A stretch of DNA of 10,804 bases. Source: Planctomycetota bacterium (GTDB lineage: Bacteria; Planctomycetota; PUPC01; JACPCR01). Below, one piece after another: positions 1-6,895 of this stretch. The notes beneath the pieces are model-generated. The model did no database searches and was not told the origin of the DNA. It saw only the letters and a program-made list of their open reading frames with translations. Both the position numbers and the translations under genes were made by a program. Location of the stretch: assembly GCA_030740295.1 (NCBI GenBank), contig JASLXP010000627.1, positions 1-10,804 on the forward strand, given 5' to 3'. Numbering within the stretch: the first letter of the stretch is position 1; the number at the start of each line of letters is the position of its first letter.

Positions 1-165
1 ATCCACATGGCCTCCAACGGATGCGCTGATGCAGTTCGATTCTTTTACATGGTGTGCCAACATTTTGGACATTTCTTTGCGGAAGGATTCGTCCTGCAGG
101 AACGGTCGGCGCTCTTTGGTCGAAAAGACGATGTGCAACCAGACCTGAGCGTGGGACTGCGGCAA
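1..165 (-). CDS. REP-associated (Y1/IS200-like) tyrosine transposase, N-terminal part, cut by the left edge
   Basis: This is the start of a RAYT-type transposase (TnpA_REP, Y1_Tnp fold), a single-strand DNA endonuclease thought to mobilise REP hairpins. The minus-strand frame gives 55 residues beginning MPQSHAQVWLHIVFSTKERR, the usual N-terminus of the family (short leader, then hydrophobic strand and 'FSTK'). It ends at SVGGHVD exactly at the window edge, where family members continue into the HUH metal-binding motif; that motif and the catalytic Tyr lie outside. I chose the TTG at 163-165 as start because AGGAG (minus strand, 173-177) sits 7 nt upstream and the family N-terminus begins there; no ATG is available. 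A TTG at 184-186 is an alternative but adds non-family residues. The hairpin repeats at 182-280, just upstream of the gene, are the expected partners. Whether the gene is intact cannot be seen. Confidence 0.8.
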   Translation of the reverse strand, partial: MPQSHAQVWLHIVFSTKERRPFLQDESFRKEMSKMLAHHVKESNCISASVGGHVD

Positions 166-181
166 GGTATGTCTCCTGTTT

Positions 182-280
182 GGCAAATGGCCGGGGCCTT
201 GCCCCTGAATTCATTCTTGCTCATCGTTCCCAGCCCGTTGGGCTGGGCTAGGCAAACGGCCCGGGGCTTCGCCCCTGAAT
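182..280. repeat. REP-like hairpin pair upstream of the transposase
   Basis: Two near-identical units of 29 and 30 bases (182-210 and 251-280) share the pattern GGCAAA-GGCC-GGGGC-loop-GCCCCTGAAT. Each contains a 5-bp stem GGGGC/GCCCC with a 3-nt loop (193-205, loop CTT; 263-275, loop TTC). Between them is a third perfect hairpin, CCCAGCCC-GTT-GGGCTGGG (229-247). A pair of short GC-rich hairpins next to a RAYT gene is the typical arrangement of a REP/BIME element, so these are probably substrates of the adjacent transposase. Here both long units face the same way, unlike a classic inverted REP pair. Confidence 0.7.
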
Positions 281-351
281 CGAAGTCTGTTTTCGCTGCA
301 CCCGTTGGTGGCTTGCGCTCCAGGCTACATGCTGCCGACCTTCCAGGGCTG

Positions 352-589
352 AAGATCAGATGAAATCCGTACCATAAATTAGAGAACGAAAAACTTCTCC
401 AGAAGCGCTGGAAGGCAGGATCACGGCATGATGTCCGGAGTTTGCCTCGACATCTTTGAGGGGTCAAGGGTTGGAGTTCGAGTTCTGCTCCGGGGCTAAG
501 ATCAGATGAAAAACTGTATCACAAATTTGAGAACGAAAAACCTTGCGAAAACGCCTCTAAGCCCTGTTTAAAGGCCGATGTCCGGAGTT
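352..589. repeat. Diverged tandem duplication, unit about 147 bp
   Basis: The stretch beginning AAGATCAGATGAAA at 352-396 recurs at 498-545 with a few substitutions and small indels; both copies end in GAGAACGAAAAAC followed by CTT or CCTT. A second matched block, GATGTCCGGAGTT, occurs at 430-442 and again at 577-589. The spacing (146-147 bp) is the same for both blocks, so this is one duplicated unit that has diverged in the middle. Neither copy contains a convincing reading frame. The function is unknown; it may be a decayed mobile or non-coding element. Confidence 0.65.
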
Positions 590-632
590 CTGCGGAGGGA
601 CGCAGGCGAGGGGAGCGGAGACAAAAACCGAT

Positions 633-741
633 TTCAGCCCCGGAGGGGCGGCGGCGCCCTGCGCAGACGCCCTTCGCCCCTCCGGGGCTTGAATGCGTTT
701 TTCCAATTCAGTCCCCAGGTTGAAACCTGGGGCTAATTGCC
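633..741. repeat. Interspersed palindromic repeat module, left copy
   Basis: A 15-bp perfect inverted repeat, AGCCCCGGAGGGGCG (636-650) and its reverse complement (675-689), frames a 24-nt GC-rich loop. Next comes CCCCAGGTT/AACCTGGGG (713-721 and 724-732), a 9-bp stem that can also fold as an 8-bp stem with a TGAA tetraloop. The first arm with its flank (633-655) matches 9307-9329 at 21 of 23 bases, and GGGGCTAATTGCC (729-741) is the exact reverse complement of 9327-9339. Such modules recur through PVC-type genomes. It also lies downstream of the transporter gene (minus strand) and could act as a transcription stop or mRNA end, but has no T-tract. Confidence 0.7.
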
Positions 742-852
742 TCCGTCCCTTCGGTACTACTGAAACTGGCAACATTATTTTGGCCTGCGTCCTAAGCTAA
801 GAAGAACGCGAACTGGTGTGGGCCAGATTCTGGTGAATCCTACGCTATCGGC

Positions 853-2898
853 TCACGGCATGATGTTGAAGCTGGGGGGCGGCTCGCCAACGATCAGGTA
901 GTAGAGACCGCTGATGAGGGAGGGGATGAAAGCTCCCAGCATGTCGCCGGCTATCACACCGAACATGATGACCTGCACCTTCTGGACGTAATGCCATCCT
1001 CCGTAACGCGTCGCCGCTGCTTTGATTGCCCATCCGATAAAGAAGGAGAACGTCAGCTTCGCGCAGTGGTACCACGACCAGAGCAGGAACACTGCCGGGT
1101 TCAGTGGGAAATTCGCTATCCGGATTCGGCCGATGTAGCAGAGCACCACCAGCACTGCTCCCACCACGAAACTGATGGCAAACTTACGCTCTGGCCTGAT
1201 GGCCTGCAGCCGCTCCATTGGCGAATAGTTATCCGATTCTTCCAGCACGCCCTGGCTCTCCAGGCGCTGTGCAATGCCGGTTGAAATCTCAAAGGGATAG
1301 CTGGGTACGGAACGGGTGAACCATCCGCCTGCAGCCATATCTGTTCCGTGCGCGTACTGAAGACAGAGCGTTACCGTCAGCCCGACCAGGAGACCGATTG
1401 TTGCCGAAGCCGCAGCCCAGGCGGCAATTCTCCCCAGGCGTTCGCCTTCCCCCTCCCGGGACAACAGGTTCAAAGAATTGCAGATATAGGGCATGACAGT
1501 CTCACGTCCCTCTGCGAACAGTACCGCGGAAAAGAACATGGCGATCAGCGCTGCTGTGGGGCCGACCGCGCGTCCGCCGAACAGCCCGAGCAGCAGGATG
1601 TGCGGCACCCACGCGGGTTTCATGACCAGAAGCCCTGTCTGCGCCACTACGCGGCTGACCCCAATGTAGAAGACGGAGATCATGAACATGTAGAGCAATG
1701 CGAAGGGCAATGGCAGCCCGTGGCCCATCATGAGGCCAATGCACAGCAATATGCAGCACATGAACACACGGGCGCCCCAGACCTCGCTGTCCAACAGACC
1801 TTCTCCCTGGCCCAGTCCGACAGACCGCCGAAACACGTTCCAGTAGTGTCGCCTTCCGAAATACGCGGCCATGCCCACGAACGCGATAAAACTACCGATG
1901 TTCAGTGACGTATAAACGGAAGCACGATGCTCGCCTCCTCCATAGAAACTGATCCCGTAGCTTGACAGCATCCCCATGGCCATGGCTCCCACAAACGGGA
2001 CGAGCGCAAAGGAGAACGAGACATCCGTGGAGACCAGGTAAGCCACGCCGATCACGGAGAAATAGAGTCGACAACTGAGTATGGCATTACTGACACCTCC
2101 GTATTCAAAGTACGGGATGTGGTATCTCAGCACCCGCAGATCGAAGCTGGTCGGAATGGCGATGACAGTTTCGGGCCACCATACGAATGCGTAGTTCGTC
2201 AGGTGGATTCCGAGGATCGCGCCCCCGGCAATCCAGAATGGGCGCTCTTTGAGAACGGACCCGGCCCCCGTCTCTGTATCGCCCAGCAAACTCTTGGTGA
2301 AGGTCGCAATAGGAAAGGGTAGTTTTTCATGCTCCGACCATTGCCGATGAACTACCAGACCAAGCGCGATGAACCCGACAATCAACAGCAGGGCGAATGG
2401 CAGCCACGTGAGCAGCGGCGCTTTCCACTCCTGCCACGGCACGAGGTCGAGGGACAATTCATCTCCGACCGTCTTACTCTGAAGGAAGCCGCCTAAGGCT
2501 TCGTCGTTCTTGCCGGGCGAAGCAATCATCTGCTCGGGCAGGCGCGCAAACGTGCCCGTTGGCTCCGAATTCCAGCCCGGCTGGATGCGCTTGTAGTGGT
2601 TAGGCAGCATGAGGACATTGGTGAACGTCTTCATGAACCCGGACTCCGCAATCCCGCAGGAAGCCAGAACCATCATCAGGGTCACAGCCAGTTCTTTACC
2701 CGTAAGCCGCCACGAGGGCCGCAGTCTTGTCAGGGCCGGATTGACCAGCACGAGAACCACGATCAGCGTGCCATAGACACTCAGCGGCATGTAGTTACCC
2801 ACGATCGCCGACTGCCTGATCACAGACTGATTGAAGTACGTTGCACTGCACAGACCGACTGAGCAGAACAGGCCAATGATAATGGAACGTTTCGTCAT
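853..2898 (-). CDS. DUF6785-family polytopic membrane protein, OPT-like putative transporter
   Basis: The 681-residue protein is almost entirely hydrophobic, with roughly a dozen or more membrane segments, for example near residues 5-20, 40-56, 162-185, 222-240, 280-315, 333-347, 375-392, 398-417, 430-460, 492-512, 573-590 and 640-670. It matches the DUF6785/DUF6784 architecture seen in Planctomycetota, Lentisphaerota and Armatimonadota. The motif EHEKLPFPIATFTKSLL (190-206) resembles the 'KLPFP' signature of oligopeptide transporter (OPT) superfamily proteins. Other strongly patterned sites are SSYGISFYGGGEHRASVYTS (312-331) and the GG-WHYVQK-hydrophobic segment near 633-650. No substrate is established for the family. 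Beside a lyase and glycoside hydrolases, uptake of oligosaccharides or sugar acids is a reasonable inference only. The start ATG (2896-2898) has a weak AAGG about 11 nt upstream. The length is normal for the family and no frameshift is seen. It is transcribed away from the carbohydrate genes and is probably monocistronic. Confidence 0.85.
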   Translation of the reverse strand: MTKRSIIIGLFCSVGLCSATYFNQSVIRQSAIVGNYMPLSVYGTLIVVLVLVNPALTRLRPSWRLTGKELAVTLMMVLASCGIAESGFMKTFTNVLMLPNHYKRIQPGWNSEPTGTFARLPEQMIASPGKNDEALGGFLQSKTVGDELSLDLVPWQEWKAPLLTWLPFALLLIVGFIALGLVVHRQWSEHEKLPFPIATFTKSLLGDTETGAGSVLKERPFWIAGGAILGIHLTNYAFVWWPETVIAIPTSFDLRVLRYHIPYFEYGGVSNAILSCRLYFSVIGVAYLVSTDVSFSFALVPFVGAMAMGMLSSYGISFYGGGEHRASVYTSLNIGSFIAFVGMAAYFGRRHYWNVFRRSVGLGQGEGLLDSEVWGARVFMCCILLCIGLMMGHGLPLPFALLYMFMISVFYIGVSRVVAQTGLLVMKPAWVPHILLLGLFGGRAVGPTAALIAMFFSAVLFAEGRETVMPYICNSLNLLSREGEGERLGRIAAWAAASATIGLLVGLTVTLCLQYAHGTDMAAGGWFTRSVPSYPFEISTGIAQRLESQGVLEESDNYSPMERLQAIRPERKFAISFVVGAVLVVLCYIGRIRIANFPLNPAVFLLWSWYHCAKLTFSFFIGWAIKAAATRYGGWHYVQKVQVIMFGVIAGDMLGAFIPSLISGLYYLIVGEPPPSFNIMP

Positions 2899-3234
2899 AT
2901 TAGTTCAACCTTCGACCGCACGGCCGCCGGATGGAACGAGGCCCTCACTCCGTGGCGGTGCATGTTCCATTCTGAGAGGCAAGCCACAATCTGAATAGCC
3001 CGCGCATGTTTATAGTTACCAACCCAGAGGAAAGTGGCCAGCGGTCTACGCGGATAGGCATCCCGAGGTCATTGACCTTGATCCTCGAAAACGACGCGGA
3101 CCATCAGAGCTCCATCGTGAGGACTCGCCTTGGTATCCATCCATAAGGCTCTTCGGGCAAGATTCTCTTGGCGACTGGGAAGGTGTCATCGCAAGAGTAA
3201 GTCAGGAGCTGATGGATGCGGCCCGTGAGGCTCA
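2899..3234. other. Intergenic region upstream of the transporter; nothing coding recognised
   Basis: This 336-bp stretch should carry the transporter's promoter on the minus strand. A TATAAA-like -10 box can be read on the minus strand around 3010-3016, but no good -35 accompanies it. ATGGAAC (2931-2937) and GTTCCAT (2964-2970) form a widely spaced inverted repeat, and ATGGAACG recurs at 2882-2889 inside the gene start; this could be a binding site, but the evidence is thin. A short minus-strand stretch (about 3104-3200) reads like eroded coding sequence without a recognisable family. Confidence 0.35.
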
Positions 3235-3702
3235 TCAATCGTAAATGCTTCGTGCAACCTGTGGATGGTCCGCATCCGGCAGTTCCATGGTTCGGCCGGA
3301 CTCGGAAGAGATGCGGACCCGGCTGACCATGAGGCCGTTGTTGTAAGTCCACAGGGCCAGTCTGCGGCCGGGCAGGGGGCTGGGGTCGGTGTATTCGAGT
3401 ATCTTCCGATTATCGATCCAGAGGGTGAGGTGGCCACCGCGTTTCTGAATCTTGATGGCAAACCAGCGGCGGTGAAGCACCTGGCGAGGGATGCGCTCTG
3501 GGCTTTCGGCAACTATCTCATCCTTCCTTACGATCTGAGTTCCACTGTTTCCCTTGCCGCCGAAGAGAAAACTGTAGCCTGATGTGAGGTCGCTCCCGTC
3601 CGCACATATCGTGGCGTTAATGTCTGAAGCGTATATGTAACCATGGCCTTTCCTGGAATTCATTTTGATGCCCGCGGAGAATTCGAATGAGAGGTGCTCT
3701 GC
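3235..3702 (-). pseudogene. N-terminally truncated concanavalin-A-like (DUF1080/LamG-type) domain, gene remnant
   Basis: The minus frame ending at the TGA of 3235-3237 encodes a beta-sandwich pattern: LSFEFSAGIK, then KGHGYIYASD, GYSFLFGGKGNSGTQIVRKD, WFAIKIQKRGGHLTLWIDNR, LALWTYNNGLMVSRVRI. This is how concanavalin-A-like domains of the DUF1080 (3-keto-disaccharide hydrolase) or LamG type look in PVC proteins: a lipid- or sugar-facing sandwich with 'GGHLTLWIDNRKIL' as a late strand. An internal ATG exists at 3661-3663, giving 142 residues, but the domain resemblance continues upstream through about 3690-3702 and then stops inside the start of the oppositely oriented hydrolase gene. The first strands (roughly 60 residues), any signal peptide and any catalytic partner domain are therefore missing. 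I read it as the 3' remainder of a larger gene cut by a rearrangement, not an independent short gene. It could still be translated from the internal ATG. Confidence 0.6.
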
Positions 3703-5262
3703 CAGGCGGCCTGGCCGGCCGAGGTGGAGGTGTACGTAACTGACTGTACGGGCAAGCAGATCGTGGGTGAAGAAACCGTGCTGGGCAGCCGGAAGACCAA
3801 CAAGGTTTCAATCTTCGCTTCGCCCGGAGAGTATGAGCCATTCAGCTTCGCCCTTCAGCCCAAAGAGCGACTCGTCCAGGTCATGATCAGGAGTGGTCCA
3901 CTCAGCGGCCCGGCCGGGGTCATCCCAAAGGAGAACGTGGTCGTAAGATCGGCTGAAGGCGGTCATGGCGCCAACAGAATGCTTTTCAATCTCTGGCGTC
4001 CGTGGCACATGCCGGCCTGGAGCAAGGAACTTTTCTGGGTCACCGTCCACGTACCTGACCAGGCCCGGCCGGGGATTTATCGCGGCGAGGTCACGGTCTC
4101 CAGTGCGGACAAAGCCGTTGCCACGGCCGAGGTGAGTCTGGAAGTGTTGCCGATCAAACTGAAAGAACCGCCCTTCAGCATCGGATGGCACTACGCATGG
4201 CCGGGCAGCATCGAGGCCCTTCGCGCGAATCTGAAAGACATGCGCGAACATGGCATGACCAACGTCGGCCCGCTCTACGGCTTCCCCATGCCCGTCAATG
4301 ATGATGACACCAGCCAGATCGGCACGTTCATCAAGGAGTATCTGAAGGCGGGTTACACAAAGCCGATCATGTTCGGAGCGCCCATGAATCTGACCATTTC
4401 AGGGCTCACCGGCTATGGTCCGGTGGACAGCAGGCGCTTCCAGCAGAAATACATCGAGGTCATGCGAAGACTCCACGCGGAGACGATGAAGCACGATATT
4501 CCCGTCATCTTCAGCATCGGCGATGAATTCACGAACAAGGGCCGCAAGGGGGTGGAGTATGCGGGGAAGCTGGCCCGGCTCACCTATGAGGAGTTGCCGG
4601 AGATTTGCGTCACGAGCGATATGAACGGTTACATGGAAGTGATGGCCATGGCGCCGTACCTCAACTACGCAACCTTCAACAACGGATGGGATGGCATCGA
4701 CCACCACAACGAAGGCCGCCGGCTCATGAACGAGAAGTTCATCAGGCAACTCGTCCGCGAGACCGGCGCGATCCCCTATTTCGTCAACGCGGGCAAAGGC
4801 CGCTTCCCCTTTGGGTTCTTCTTCTGGAAGATGAGCAAGTACGGCGTTATGGGTAAGGTCGAGTGGTTCTACAATCTGCAGGGAAAAGGGGGTGGCAAGG
4901 GCTCGGTAGTCAAGCTGGACGGCACTAAGATCACCCATACCGTCAGCTACGAACTGAGCCGCGAGGGTATTGACGACCTAAAATATCTCTCCAGGCTCGA
5001 AGCTCTGATCGATCATGCCAGGGAGACCGGCCGCGCCCGGACCCAGGCCGAAGCCGCGTCCGGCTGTCTCAAAAAGATCGAAAGCTCTATCATCCCCAAC
5101 TGGACCGCTTACACCCAGGGAGGCATGAAGTGGCCGGCCGATGGCATGGAAGAACTCGATGCCGGCAAAGCGGCAAGCATCGGCTCCCTCAATACTCTGA
5201 GGCGCACCATCGCCGATCACATCCTGGCCCTGCAAGACATACTTCAACCGAAAGGAGAATAA
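3694..5262 (+). CDS. DUF4091-like glycoside hydrolase, probably missing the front of its signal peptide
   Basis: The 522-residue frame has the layout of large secreted glycoside hydrolase-like proteins of PVC and related bacteria. An N-terminal beta-sandwich (about 10-155) contains GEYEPFSFALQPKERL and RPGIYRGEVTV. A TIM-barrel-like part (about 160-420) carries the GDEF motif (276-279; Glu278 is a candidate catalytic acid), HHNEGRR (337-343) and FFFWKMSKYGVMGKVEWFYN. A C-terminal DUF4091-type helix carries EGIDDLKYLSRLE (424-436). The substrate is unknown; an exo- or endo-acting polysaccharide hydrolase is likely. The only start in frame is the GTG at 3694-3696, just after an in-frame TGA (3688-3690), without a good ribosome binding site. 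The protein then begins LCQAAWPAEV, which looks like the tail of a signal peptide whose n- and h-regions are lost. An ATG at 3687 is in another frame. The loss coincides with the truncation of the opposing remnant, pointing to a rearrangement or an assembly join. Its stop is immediately followed by the next gene. Confidence 0.75.
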   Translation: MLCQAAWPAEVEVYVTDCTGKQIVGEETVLGSRKTNKVSIFASPGEYEPFSFALQPKERLVQVMIRSGPLSGPAGVIPKENVVVRSAEGGHGANRMLFNLWRPWHMPAWSKELFWVTVHVPDQARPGIYRGEVTVSSADKAVATAEVSLEVLPIKLKEPPFSIGWHYAWPGSIEALRANLKDMREHGMTNVGPLYGFPMPVNDDDTSQIGTFIKEYLKAGYTKPIMFGAPMNLTISGLTGYGPVDSRRFQQKYIEVMRRLHAETMKHDIPVIFSIGDEFTNKGRKGVEYAGKLARLTYEELPEICVTSDMNGYMEVMAMAPYLNYATFNNGWDGIDHHNEGRRLMNEKFIRQLVRETGAIPYFVNAGKGRFPFGFFFWKMSKYGVMGKVEWFYNLQGKGGGKGSVVKLDGTKITHTVSYELSREGIDDLKYLSRLEALIDHARETGRARTQAEAASGCLKKIESSIIPNWTAYTQGGMKWPADGMEELDAGKAASIGSLNTLRRTIADHILALQDILQPKGE

Positions 5263-5736
5263 ATGATGAAATCAATGATCGCGTTTGCGGCTCTCTTTCT
5301 GTTTGCGGACACATCCATCGGTGAAGGCACGAAGGTGTCTAAAGGGGATACGGTAAAGTTCCAGTGGGGAGGCAAGTGGCAGAAGGCGAAAGTGCTCGAA
5401 GTCAATCGCAACGGCTGGCTGAAGCTGGGTCTTGAGGTGAACGGTCGTCAATTCTCCCCAGTCGTTCCTCCTAAGCGCGTTCAGACCCTCGACGGCAAAG
5501 CGGTAGCCACTGACGCTTCACCTGCCAAGGGGAAAGACCAATTCAAGGACGCCGAATTCCGCTACTGGCGCGACTCGCGAAACCAGCTCATCGTCGAAGG
5601 AAAGATTCATAAGTACATGAAGGGCAAGGGAGGGAAGGTCCTGATCTACAAGAAGGACGGGCGCTGCATCAGCAAGTGGGTAAGAGAGCTCAGCAAAAGA
5701 GATCAGGAATACGTGAAGGGATTGGCGGACAAGTGA
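5263..5736 (+). CDS. Small secreted protein with SH3/Tudor-like and SHD1 domains
   Basis: The 157-residue product starts with a short signal-peptide-like segment (MMKSMIAFAALFLFADTSIG), predicted cut near residue 20. Residues about 25-75 (VSKGDTVKFQWGGKWQKAKV, then VNRNGWLKLGL) look like an SH3- or Tudor-like barrel often seen in such proteins. Residues about 98-155 match the SLA1-homology-1 (SHD1) pattern: FRYWRDSRNQLIVEGKI, KGGKVLIYKKDGRCISKWV, RELSKRDQEYVKGL. SHD1 proteins are abundant in Planctomycetota and Verrucomicrobiota; a role at the cell surface or in binding is assumed but not shown. The start is well defined: the hydrolase TAA (5260-5262) touches the ATG (5263), and AGGAG (5253-5257) lies inside the last codons of the hydrolase with 5-nt spacing, so the two genes should be co-translated. 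A second ATG follows immediately. No enzymatic residues are evident. Confidence 0.8.
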   Translation: MMKSMIAFAALFLFADTSIGEGTKVSKGDTVKFQWGGKWQKAKVLEVNRNGWLKLGLEVNGRQFSPVVPPKRVQTLDGKAVATDASPAKGKDQFKDAEFRYWRDSRNQLIVEGKIHKYMKGKGGKVLIYKKDGRCISKWVRELSKRDQEYVKGLADK

Positions 5737-5818
5737 GACGTCACGATTTCTCGCCTGCCAGGCTTTCCACAGGGCTGATTGAGCAGGCCCGGTCGTCCGA
5801 CAGCAGTGTTCTACCTGC

Positions 5819-6895
5819 CTAACCCACCCTATAGTTCTCTACTGCATCCATATCGAGTTCGACGCCGATACCTGGAAGGTCCGGCACTGATGCCTGTCCC
5901 TCGTGGACTTTGATGGGCTCTCTCAAGAGTGAGTGCTCGAGCAGGCGAAAGAGGGAGACGTGGCCGAGTGTTGCGTTGGGGATGGCCGCGGCAAGATGGA
6001 TCATGAAAATGGCTGAGAGGCCGGTGAAGCCCATCTGGAGCCAGAAGGGCATTCCGCCGACCTCGGCGAAGTGGGCCTGTCGCATCACTTCTCCGGCCCG
6101 GCCGCCGAGAACGAAATAATCATAGGCTTCCGAATGAAGGGCCTTCACTGGTGACGGCGATCCGTAGTGGATGGCCAGGGGGTAATCGAGGTCCTTTTTG
6201 ATCGCGAGATAGCCTTCGACATCCTCCTGATCGATGGGAGATTCCAGGCACTTCACCTGGGGGAACTGCTTGAGTTTCCGTCCTGTCTCGATCGCTCGTT
6301 CCTTTGTACCGAAGGTGCAATTGGCGTCGATGGTGATTTCGTAATGCTCCGGCACCACCTCTGCAACCGCTGAAGCCTGTTCGAGCACATCGGTATGCGC
6401 GCGGCGTTTGAACTTGTGTATCGTGTAGCCTTCCGCCAGGGCCAGTCTGGCTTCCTGCTGGAGAACCTCGGGCGGGAAACATTGGGACCAGCACGCCAGC
6501 GGTACGGTGTCCTTTGCCGGACCGAGCAACTGTGCCATCGGCAGCCCCGCTGATTGGCCCATCAAGTCGTAGAGAGCCATCTGCAGCGGCCCCACGCTAT
6601 CATCGAGAATGAACTCAAACGGGTTTCTGCCAATACAATCCTGGACTTTCTCTTCTGATACATCTGCTCCTTCGGCGATGCCGGTCAGCCCTTCATCCGT
6701 GTGAACGTGATAGATGTTCGTCTTCACGGCCGGCGGAGACGATTCTTCCCACTCGCGGCGGTACTCACTTTCCTTCTCTTGAAATTCCTCGTCTGTGGCG
6801 CGGTTCGCATAACCCCAGCCTTTCTGCAAATGGTCGCTGACTCGATCCTTGTAAGGGATATCTACTGGGATCTGTTCGATGCTTGAGATTTTCAT
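5819..6895 (-). CDS. Enolase-superfamily protein (mandelate racemase/muconate lactonizing enzyme-like), metal site atypical
   Basis: This 358-residue protein has the superfamily layout: an N-terminal capping domain (1 to about 125, with VHTDEGLTGIAEG at 64-76 and GPLQMALYDLMGQSAGLPMA at 102-121), then a modified TIM barrel. The catalytic-type KxK is present (HKFKRR, Lys161 and Lys163). The first two metal ligands are Asp190 (ITIDAN) and Glu218 (CLESPID). Where the third acidic ligand is expected, at the end of the next strand, the sequence reads PLAIHYGS (239-246), with His243-Tyr244 in place of Glu or Asp. The usual late 'GGit' is represented by LGGRAGEV (263-270), and MIHLAAAIPNATLGHV (298-313) fits the last barrel strands. 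Family members dehydrate or epimerise sugar acids, lactonise muconate or epimerise dipeptides. Next to a lyase, a sugar-acid role is plausible but unproven given the altered site. AGGAAG lies about 10 nt upstream of the ATG. The start overlaps the stop of a decayed upstream frame (ATGA). It converges with the SHD1 gene across 82 bp. Confidence 0.85.
   Translation of the reverse strand: MKISSIEQIPVDIPYKDRVSDHLQKGWGYANRATDEEFQEKESEYRREWEESSPPAVKTNIYHVHTDEGLTGIAEGADVSEEKVQDCIGRNPFEFILDDSVGPLQMALYDLMGQSAGLPMAQLLGPAKDTVPLACWSQCFPPEVLQQEARLALAEGYTIHKFKRRAHTDVLEQASAVAEVVPEHYEITIDANCTFGTKERAIETGRKLKQFPQVKCLESPIDQEDVEGYLAIKKDLDYPLAIHYGSPSPVKALHSEAYDYFVLGGRAGEVMRQAHFAEVGGMPFWLQMGFTGLSAIFMIHLAAAIPNATLGHVSLFRLLEHSLLREPIKVHEGQASVPDLPGIGVELDMDAVENYRVG

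Larger units (their letters stand above)
166..852. other. Gene-free, repeat-rich stretch
   Basis: No protein-coding reading frame here has family resemblance or a good start. The content is the REP-like pair, the 147-bp tandem duplication and the palindromic module listed separately. The remaining 742-852 segment, after the transporter stop on the minus strand, contains only a weak GATTC/GAATC inverted repeat at 826-839; I see no clear intrinsic terminator. Confidence 0.6.

Noticed and set aside
7..363. A 118-codon plus-strand reading frame at the left edge
   Set aside because: It lies antisense to the transposase start and crosses the hairpin repeats; the transposase frame has clear family resemblance and a ribosome binding site.
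182..545. The repeats near the left edge as a CRISPR array
   Set aside because: The units differ in spacing and sequence, there are only two copies of each, and no regular spacers or cas genes are present.
3104..3352. An 82-codon minus-strand frame containing a protein-like segment PEEPYGWIPRRVLTMEL
   Set aside because: Its first half is an out-of-frame shadow of the concanavalin-A-like remnant, and the rest has no recognisable family or start. It may be eroded coding sequence but cannot be supported.
5752..5790. GCCTGC/GCAGGC inverted repeat between the convergent SHD1 and enolase-superfamily genes as a two-way terminator
   Set aside because: The loop is long (24 nt), the stem is short and there is no T-tract on either strand.
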